Of a DNA stretch of 24,347 nucleotides, positions 18,801 to 22,103 are shown in pieces (positions within the stretch are counted from its first letter, which is position 1; every line of letters starts with the position of its first letter). Location: the NCBI GenBank assembly GCA_026770585.1, contig MU646636.1, forward strand, positions 27,290 through 51,636, written 5' to 3'. Below the pieces are notes generated by a model that saw nothing but the letters and a program-made list of their open reading frames with translations, ran no database searches and was not told the origin of the DNA. The DNA is from Baffinella frigidus (taxonomy: Eukaryota; Cryptophyceae; Cryptomonadales; Baffinellaceae). A program made the position numbers and the translations under genes.

Positions 18801-19253
18801 CACCGGGCTCGTCGTTGCCGACGAGGAGAGTGGTCACGTTCTCGGACGTGGCTGCTTCGCGATCCACCGCGATGATGATGTCCCCTGCGACACCAAGGGT
18901 TGAGCGCTTGTGGCGTGCATGCGCGTCGCTGGCGAAGAGAGAAGGGCGGTACCTTTGGTGACGCGCGAACCTTGCGCCGGGCCCCCCGGGAGGATGCCAT
19001 CGATTTTGGTCCCGCTGATCATGAGCCCGACGGTGGAGCGGCTGCTGTTCCCCACATTGACACCAGACGTGCTGTGGAATGCCGTGTGCACCGCTTGCGG
19101 GTCCTTCTGCAGCATCTCGGTGAGGCTCCCGCACAGCCGGCGTGTCTCCTCGATCTGGCCCTGAAGATCGGCCATACCCTGCATCGCCGCGCCCCCTTGC
19201 CCCTCCGGGCGCTCCGTCGCGGCTTCAGGCAGCTGTCCGCCCGCCCCGCTCAT
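7622..19253 (-). CDS. Gene 2: PDZ-domain, long coiled-coil repeat protein (19 exons)
   Basis: Proposed exons in transcript order: 19253-18953, 18884-18804, 18330-18296, 17812-17757, 17107-17043, 16915-16791, 16333-16238, 15798-15737, 15411-14398, 14163-14097, 13857-13411, 13197-13138, 12960-12914, 12741-12277, 11952-11883, 11167-11014, 10941-10743, 10200-10131, 9541-7622. All junctions are in phase and total 5,334 nt (1,777 residues). Residues about 72-139 look like a PDZ domain: VGLMISGTKIDGILPGGPA, then GDIIIAVDREAATSENV, then DVVVTIKN, with VGLMI as the carboxylate-binding loop. The rest is Glu/Arg/Ala/Leu-rich heptad coiled coil with six copies of a helical module (AVEDGFRKLRAKMVMNEK, then GERAAMQEVGRRKQM, then GVFDSFVLAVAASR). 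It is likely a scaffold or cytoskeletal protein; the exact role is unknown. The least certain junction is the acceptor at 15411; a stronger-looking acceptor at 15448 is out of phase. Confidence 0.7.
9542..10130 (-). other. Gene 2 intron: CT tract, decayed exon-end copies, short reversed telomere run
   Basis: A CT tract (GA on +, about 9585-9675) lies upstream of the acceptor. Fragments CATGCAG..GGTGTGTGCCCTCG, copies of an exon end plus donor, recur at about 9893-9912 and 10040-10055. At 10085-10128 the + strand reads CCCTGAACCCTAAA. This is the one clear array in gene 2 whose orientation is opposite to the rest. The 9541-9760 part is homologous to 11278-11480. Confidence 0.6.
10201..10324 (-). 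mobile_element. Short element inserted at an exon acceptor, copy 1
   Basis: The direct repeats CTGGTGTAGG (10201-10210) and CTGGTGCAGG (10315-10324) flank about 105 bp. Read on the minus strand, the segment starts with a GA tract and TTCTTTA, contains CGCCGAGATGATT and CGCCATGGGTGTGTG, and ends ATTCCCTTTTCC. The related intron at 11953 has the flanking sequence joined without the insert (CTGGTGTAGGTTTGAATC), giving an empty site. A reverse-oriented copy is at 11173-11277. Confidence 0.65.
10433..10705 (-). repeat. Telomere-like array in a gene 2 intron
   Basis: TTTAGGG, TTTGAGG, TTTTGGG and TTCAGGG units occupy half of the intron 10201-10742, so the repeat is CCCTAAA in the sense of gene 2. 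Its first part contains six uninterrupted TTTAGGG-type units. Confidence 0.9.
10743..11167 (-). CDS. Gene 2 exons 11167-11014 and 10941-10743 around a 72-bp intron
   Basis: The first exon runs VGRRKQMARQAIARM to ERGKASG. The second continues GEGRLAELEKQAEEASKEV to RQAVEDGF. Other module copies have the same join uninterrupted (GKASGGEKRLAELEEQ), so the intron site is an insertion point. Reading through without splicing gives a stop, which supports the intron. Confidence 0.75.
10942..11013 (-). repeat. 72-bp intron made largely of telomere repeat with a flanking duplication
   Basis: In the sense direction the intron is gtgggaggaagcgcct, then degenerate CCCTAAA units, then ctgaaccag. The first 16 bases resemble the exon start after the acceptor (GTGGGGAGGGGCGGCT). 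Exon sequence is thus repeated on either side of the telomere insert and supplies both donor and acceptor as CAG|GT. Other module copies lack the intron. Confidence 0.75.
11162..11288 (+). mobile_element. Short element inserted at an exon acceptor, copy 2
   Basis: The exact 11-bp direct repeat CCCGACCTGCA (11162-11172 and 11278-11288) flanks about 105 bp, a clean target-site duplication. The element begins with a GA tract and ATCTTTATTGATGACC, contains CACCGAGGG and GCGCCATGGGTGTTTGC, and ends ATTCCCTTTTC. The duplicated target contains the splice acceptor and first exon codons (tgcag then GTCGGG). The gene now uses the inner copy, next to a CT tract supplied by the element. Confidence 0.7.
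11289..11628. repeat. GA/CT microsatellite and intron segment shared with 9541-9760
   Basis: GAGCGAGCGA and GAGAGG runs at about 11317-11398 are followed by GCTCCCGAGCACTCCCAGG, matching GCTCCCGAGCGCTGTCAGG at about 9697. The region is a copy of the intron block after exon 9541. A decayed exon-end copy (CACACCTCTTGCATGG) lies at 11594-11609. Confidence 0.6.
11629..11766. mobile_element. Family A element in a gene 2 intron
   Basis: Left TAGCTCTGCCTCAGTCGGG and right GACTGAGACCGCCTA ends are inverted complements. The internal TTGGCTGACTATTCTTGAGTT, TGTGTGGTACAAACC and CACCAAATTGGCGAG match the copies at 1.75, 4.24 and 17.49 kb. There is no coding capacity. Confidence 0.75.
11985..12243. mobile_element. 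Family D element, about 70-bp inverted arms
   Basis: The left arm (AGGTTCTTCAAACTCCC, CATAAGCGGGCACTGG, GGTTCTGCAGGATGGCCC) is the inverse of the right arm (TCATCCTGCAGAACC, CCAGTGCCCGCCTATG, TTCAAAGAACCACCT) at 12177-12243. It lies in the intron 11953-12276 of gene 2. A single arm of the same family is at 20775-20832. The middle section (about 12060-12160) is homologous to 10330-10430. Confidence 0.75.
12277..12741 (-). CDS. Gene 2 exon: diverged coiled-coil spacer
   Basis: It opens after ctttctaccag with GGACGAGCGC (DERAQSASKEEV) and ends GGTTTCAG before gtatctctc. It encodes 154 codons of coiled coil (GLATQLGDAERQLEEAS, EADRLGQELKDQRAAAA, LRKQLGELEELLGKE), ending in RQAVEEGF. It starts and ends at junctions that are uninterrupted in other modules. 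Confidence 0.75.
12742..12913 (-). repeat. Gene 2 intron dominated by a CT tract
   Basis: The sense strand begins gtatctgtccgcacc and then runs through about 130 bp of CT-rich microsatellite to ctttctaccag. Its first 30 bases match, with three differences, the start of the intron 14164-14397, which sits at a different place in the module. Confidence 0.75.
12961..13137 (-). repeat. 177-bp intron composed wholly of telomere repeat
   Basis: In the sense direction, exon AACGGCCAG is followed by gtaaaccctacaccctaaa and further degenerate CCCTAAA units, ending ccctaaaccag, then exon GCCGCGGGCGTC. Both splice sites are made of, or directly abut, the repeat. The five other copies of this module have GGGCAGGCCGCGG uninterrupted. 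The two small exons it separates (13197-13138 and 12960-12914) are elsewhere one continuous exon. Confidence 0.8.
13198..13410 (-). mobile_element. Introner-like gene 2 intron with a family A end at its donor
   Basis: The sense strand starts gtcctagctctgcctgac and its inverse (CCTCTGCCTGAGTTTAATCT, 13291) lies about 110 bp further on. The rest of the intron is homologous to the intron 13858-14096. CATGCAG occurs at the end of the upstream exon and again at the intron's 3' end, a possible target duplication. Confidence 0.6.
13411..13857 (-). CDS. Gene 2 exon: 149 codons spanning two modules
   Basis: It starts GAGGTCGGGCGG after caagcag and ends GCCATGCAG before gtcctag, in phase 0 at both ends. 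It carries the second half of module 2 (EVGRRKQMARQAIARM), a spacer (DERVRSASTEEEVAKLRGE) and the first half of module 3 (AVEDGFRKLRAKM to ERAAMQ). The AVEDGF-R-KLRAKM join is uninterrupted here but split by an intron in modules 2, 4 and 5. Confidence 0.8.
13858..14096 (-). mobile_element. Introner-like gene 2 intron with a different inverted-repeat element
   Basis: The 3' part (about 105 bp) matches the intron 13198-13410. The 5' part is an unrelated inverted-repeat element with arms AAGCCCTCCGAAGTGGACC (13950) and GGTTCACTCCGGAGGGCT (14072-14089), beginning just after the donor. CAAGCAG at the 3' end against CATGCAG in the exon may be a diverged target duplication. Confidence 0.6.
14164..14397 (-). 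repeat. Gene 2 intron: shared 5' end, CT tract, short telomere run
   Basis: The sense strand starts gtatctgcccgtaccctact, then a CT tract, a unique middle, and CCCTAAACCC units just before ccacaccag. It separates GGCTTCAG from GAAATTGCG, a join uninterrupted in modules 1, 3 and 6. Confidence 0.7.
14398..15411 (-). CDS. Gene 2 large internal exon with an intron-free module
   Basis: It encodes about 338 residues from PDVVDRLRANLAEAAQ to RQAVEDGF, including module 1 entire and uninterrupted. The spacer RSASTEEEVAKLRGEAAAA recurs in exon 13411-13857. The 5' limit is uncertain: AAG at 15412 gives the right phase, while the pyrimidine-rich acceptor at 15448 would need an extra exon upstream. Confidence 0.75.
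15955..16225 (-). repeat. Telomere-like array in the gene 2 intron 15799-16237
   Basis: Nearly pure TTTAGGG units on + at 15958-16095, then ATGGTTTATGGTT variants at 16140-16225. It is C-rich in the sense of gene 2. The flanking exons encode VGRLHREGAQHAAGIT and AVAAAFQDKARIAELEGE. Confidence 0.85.
16334..16790 (-). other. Gene 2 intron with GGGGGTA block and exon-like debris
   Basis: GGGTGTA and GGGGGTA repeats on + (16680-16775) are telomere-like variants and a strong potential G-quadruplex run. At about 16395-16450, CGAGGGGGCGCAGGAGAG after tttgtag repeats the start of exon 16333-16238. Another GC-rich segment at 16566-16645 may be a further decayed copy. Confidence 0.6.
16990..17250 (-). 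repeat. Telomere-like repeat on both sides of a 65-bp gene 2 exon
   Basis: Short G-rich runs (16990-17040) and TTTAGGG/TTTGGGG units (17108-17250) flank exon 17107-17043, which encodes RRVFDLFAAIKDRVLKKTEAG. The acceptor is formed by ccctaaacag directly from the array, in phase with the exons on each side. Confidence 0.8.
17489..17622. mobile_element. Family A element in the gene 2 intron 17108-17756
   Basis: Ends GCTCTGTCTCAGTCTATTTGG and AACTGAGGCAGCGC are inverted. Internal CCTCACCAATTTGGCC and GAGAATAGTCGGCCAACCC match the other copies. Confidence 0.7.
17624..17721. repeat. Partial exon copy plus TTACTACAC hairpin
   Basis: GACCTGTCGGCGATCTTGGC (17626) repeats the 3' end and donor of exon 17812-17757. 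Next to it CCAATTTACTACAC (17668) pairs with GTGTAGTAATTTTGG (17707). The same TTACTACAC hairpin type occurs at 21225-21296 in gene 3. Confidence 0.6.
17813..18295. other. Gene 2 intron with no repeat array seen
   Basis: This is the intron between exons 18330-18296 and 17812-17757. No telomere repeat and no clear inverted-repeat element are visible. Open frames on both strands (about 18000-18285) lack supporting composition and are treated as chance. Confidence 0.4.
18331..18803 (-). repeat. Gene 2 intron: telomere-like and ATGGTTT-variant array, then non-repetitive sequence
   Basis: GGTTTGGGG and GGGTTAGGG units at 18340-18395 pass into ATGGTTTATGGTT variants to about 18605. In the gene's sense these are AAACCAT and AAACCCC. 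The remaining 200 bp is non-repetitive. The intron interrupts the PDZ-like domain between NDEPG and VDVVVTIKN. Confidence 0.75.
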
Positions 19254-19427
19254 CTCGAGCGCGTCTCTTCCGCGGTGGTGTCACGCGCGACGAGGAACGC
19301 CTACTTTGCGGGGATCTCCGATCTGATTTGCATCAAGGCTTGATGGTCAAACGCACGCGGATTCTGGAATCATGCTGGAATCCCTCGACGGCACTTTCGC
19401 ACAAGTGTGGGGCGTTTTTTTGGCTGC
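19254..19427. promoter_or_regulatory. Probable bidirectional promoter of genes 2 and 3
   Basis: The ATG codons of the divergent genes are 174 bp apart (gene 2 at 19253, gene 3 at 19428), so both promoters and 5' leaders must fit or overlap here unless an upstream non-coding exon exists. No TATA box is evident. Telomere-repeat strand orientation reverses across this interval. Confidence 0.5.
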
Positions 19428-21198
19428 ATGGCTCGTACGATGCTCGGCGCTTCCCTCTGGGCCTCGGCGCGCCGATTTGCGTTCGCCGGATCATTTCCGA
19501 GGGGCGTGACAGGTGCCACTGCGTTGTGCGGGTTGCGGGGCAGGACGGTGGGCACTGCCGCGGCGGTGCCCGCCCCAGCATCGCGGAAGTGGGACGTGTT
19601 CGAGGCGGACTCCAGTATGTATCTACCTGCTAACTCGACGTCGAAGCTGGTTGTGTTCGTGTGTCACGCCGAGGGGCTGCACAACGCCGCGCATAGAGAG
19701 AACGAGAAGCTCTTCAGGGGGGAGCTCTGGGAACTCTCCGAAGCTGTGGGACGCGACCCTCGCCGATCTGGGCAAGGAGCAGGTCGGATCCACTGCCTTC
19801 CGACCCCCGCATGTTGATCTGCACTCTTCGTTTCTGCTGCCGCGTCCCTGCCCGCGCCCCTGCCTCGAAGGATCTTTCACTGGGACTCATTCGTGGCTCC
19901 TTCGGGAACGCAGAGCAGGATGCTGGGACAGGAGCTGATGAACGAGGGCGTCAACGTGGACCTCGTCGTCGTCTCGCCGCTCACGCGCACCCTCCAGGTG
20001 CCCCGCACTGGACAGCACGGCGCTCGCTCGTCCCTTCCTGCCTCCCCACCCCAGATCGCGTTGGATGTCCTTGGCCTGAGGGTTGTGGTGTGGGCGGGTG
20101 GGCAGACCGCGGTGCTGAACTTCGGAGCAGTCGACGAAATCGTGCCGATGCTTGCGTGTGAGACGTGCCGGGTAACCCCTGAACACTTACCCCTGAACCC
20201 CAAACACTGAACCCTAAACCCTAACACCTAACCCCTAAACCCTAAACCCTAAACCCTAAACCCTAAACCCTAAACCCTAAACCCCAAACCCTCAGCCCTA
20301 AACCCTAAACCCTAAACCCTAAACCCTAAACCCTAATCCCAAACCCTAAACCCTAGACCCTAAACCCTAAACCCTAAACCCTAATCCCTAAAACCTAAAC
20401 CCTAAACCCTAAACCCTAAACCCCGAACCCCGAACCCTAAACCCGGAACCCCAAAACCAAAACCCCCTCAACCCTGAATCCTGAACCCTGAACCCTAAAC
20501 CCCAAACCCCAAACCCCAAACCCCAAATCCTAAACCCTAAACCCTAAACCCTGAACCCTGAACCCTAAACCCTAAAATCCACACCCTAAACCCTACACCC
20601 TAAAGCCCCAAACGCGTAGGAGCGGATCGGCGAGTACACCTCGGAAGGACGGGCCAAGACGTCGGAACTCATCGTGCAGTGGCCCAAGGTCAATCTCTCT
20701 GTATGTCACTCATTTATCAGAGAGGATTCACCACACACGCGGGGGGGGGGGGCGTGCAGGACTTCTATGAGTTGCGAACTCCCAGCATAGGCGGGCACTG
20801 CAAATTATTCTGGGGGATTGCCCTGGTGTGTTGGAGGCAAACGCCAAGCACGGTTGGCGCGGCCAGATCCCGCGGTGAGCTGGAATGCCTTGGCATGCTC
20901 TCGCCGTGGCTGCAATGGCGTGGCGTCCTCTCGCGAGAAGCACGCCGTTGTCCGATGACACGCTTGCCGTCTGCCTCCACGCGAAGCGTCGCGTGTTGAG
21001 GGTGTAGGGTTCAAGCTTCAGGGGACGCGCCCGCGGGTTGGGGGGGGGGGGGTTGTTCTCAACCATCGGATGCTCCTCCTGTGCAGGTAGACAGACTCTC
21101 AAGAGTTGGTCACGTGATGGGTATCTGATCACCGTGTCTCTGTCCAGGTCGACTTCTCGGAGATCGTGTCGGAGGAGGATCCCATGTTTCAGAACAAG
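19428..21198 (+). CDS. Gene 3: phosphoglycerate-mutase-like histidine phosphatase (frameshifted, 3' incomplete)
   Basis: Exons are 19428-19782, 19914-19997, 20055-20171, 20620-20688 and 21148-21198. The product aligns by motif with the plant/fungal phosphoglycerate-mutase-like branch of histidine phosphatases: LVVFVCHAEGLHNAA (catalytic RHG-type site), LWDATLADLGKEQ, VDLVVVSPLTRTLQ, IVPMLACETCR, then VDFSEIVSEEDPMF. The Arg of the usual RHxxG is Cys (TGT), and one extra base in the G6 run at 19717-19722 puts the first motif out of frame with the rest. The second catalytic His region (usually VVTHSG-like) was not found in the window. The N-terminus (MARTMLGASLWASARRFAF) is Arg/Ser/Ala-rich and could be an organelle-targeting peptide. 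Either a pseudogene or a gene with an assembly error and a diverged active site. Confidence 0.65.
20172..20619 (+). repeat. 448-bp intron composed of telomere repeat
   Basis: Donor CGG then gtaacccctgaac leads straight into CCCTAAA and its variants (longest pure run about 20236-20285). The acceptor is ccccaaacgcgtag followed by GAGCGG. Flanking codons are in phase 0 and join CETCR to ERIGEYTSEG. The intron is repeat from end to end and C-rich on the coding strand. Confidence 0.8.
20689..21147 (+). other. Gene 3 intron with a family D arm
   Basis: Bases 20775-20832 (ACTCCCAGCATAGGCGGGCACTG.., then GGATTGCCCTGG) match one arm of the element at 11985-12243. G12 and G11 homopolymers occur at about 20742 and 21041. 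The acceptor gtgtctctgtccag is pyrimidine-rich. Confidence 0.55.
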
Positions 21199-21224
21199 GT
21201 GCGTGTTTCATTTACAATATTTTG

Positions 21225-21296
21225 GGCAATGAAACTTACTACACGAATGCTTTAATGTTTCTAGTATGATCATTGTGTGTAGTAAATTTTATTGCC
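21225..21296. mobile_element. TTACTACAC fold-back element
   Basis: GGCAATGAAACTTACTACAC is the imperfect inverse of GTGTAGTAAATTTTATTGCC, 72 bp end to end. It starts 26 bp after the donor of the gene 3 exon ending at 21198. Confidence 0.65.
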
Positions 21297-21362
21297 ACAA
21301 GGATTTAAATTAAATGTGTCCCCGAATTAAATCTCTGAACCCGGGGGCGCTTTCCCATCGCC

Positions 21363-21512
21363 TAGCTCTCACTCAGTTTATCTGGGCTCCCCCTTAAATC
21401 CATTTGGATCAGGACTCCATACAAACGCTCCAGTACCAAGAAAATCTAAATGTATTTAATGAGGAGCACTAATTAACTGAGGCAGACCCAGATTAACTGA
21501 GGCAGAGCTGGA
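21363..21512. mobile_element. Family A-related element in gene 3 downstream intron
   Basis: Left AGCTCTCACTCAGTTTATCTGG and right AACTGAGGCAGAGCTGG are inverted. A second AACTGAGGCAGACCC just inside suggests a nested or duplicated end. Confidence 0.6.
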
Positions 21513-21570
21513 TCTCTCCGCATGAGGCGTGTGCAGGCTGGGTGGGTGCAGCGGTGCGTTGTCCCGCAGA

Positions 21571-22103
21571 ATGCGGTCAAGGCTGACCGCTTTCTGCCAA
21601 CGTCTTGCCGTTGAGCGTGATCCCTAGTCCCTGTACTTGCACCCTCGCCCTTGGGAGAGGTAAGAGTCTCGGGGGTCTGGCGGGTGTGTGGAATATGAAG
21701 AACACCCTACTCCCTCGAACCCTGTACCCTGCACCTGCACCCTCAAACCCTGTACCCTGTACCCTGCAACCAGCGCCCTCAAACCTGAACGTGCGGGGCA
21801 GAAAACAGACGAGGGCGGTCAGCAAGCCTTTCCGTCGGTTAATGGGGACACAAGACCCTCATGACCACCTCGTGACCGCGCAAGCGGGGCAGAAAGCGGA
21901 CCGTTTTGACTGCAACACTATACGTGGGCGCGGCGGTCGGGGAGCGGGCGTTACTCTTGCTCGACTGCCAACAGTCGAAATTGTTGTACATGTTACATAT
22001 GTGAACATTGAGTGTATACAATATATATGTGGAACATGTACAATACATGTGAATCTGGAAAATGCTTGGCAGGAAGCGGACGCGGCGGTCGGGGAACGCG
22101 CGC
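21571..22103 (+). other. Possible further gene 3 exons around a palindromic element
   Basis: After ttgtcccgcag (21570) an open frame AATGCGGTCAAGGCTGACCG runs 14 codons to a stop. At 21928-21955 and 22078-22103 a segment GCGGCGGTCGGGGA.CG.GCG occurs twice; the second ends at a donor (GCGCTG then gtaaac) and could read EADAAVGERAL. Between them, about 21967-22072 is a near-palindrome (TTGTACATGTTACATAT against ATATGTGGAACATGTACAA) with TGCCAA/TTGGCA ends. A C-rich telomere-like run lies at 21706-21790. No firm exon call is possible. Confidence 0.3.
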
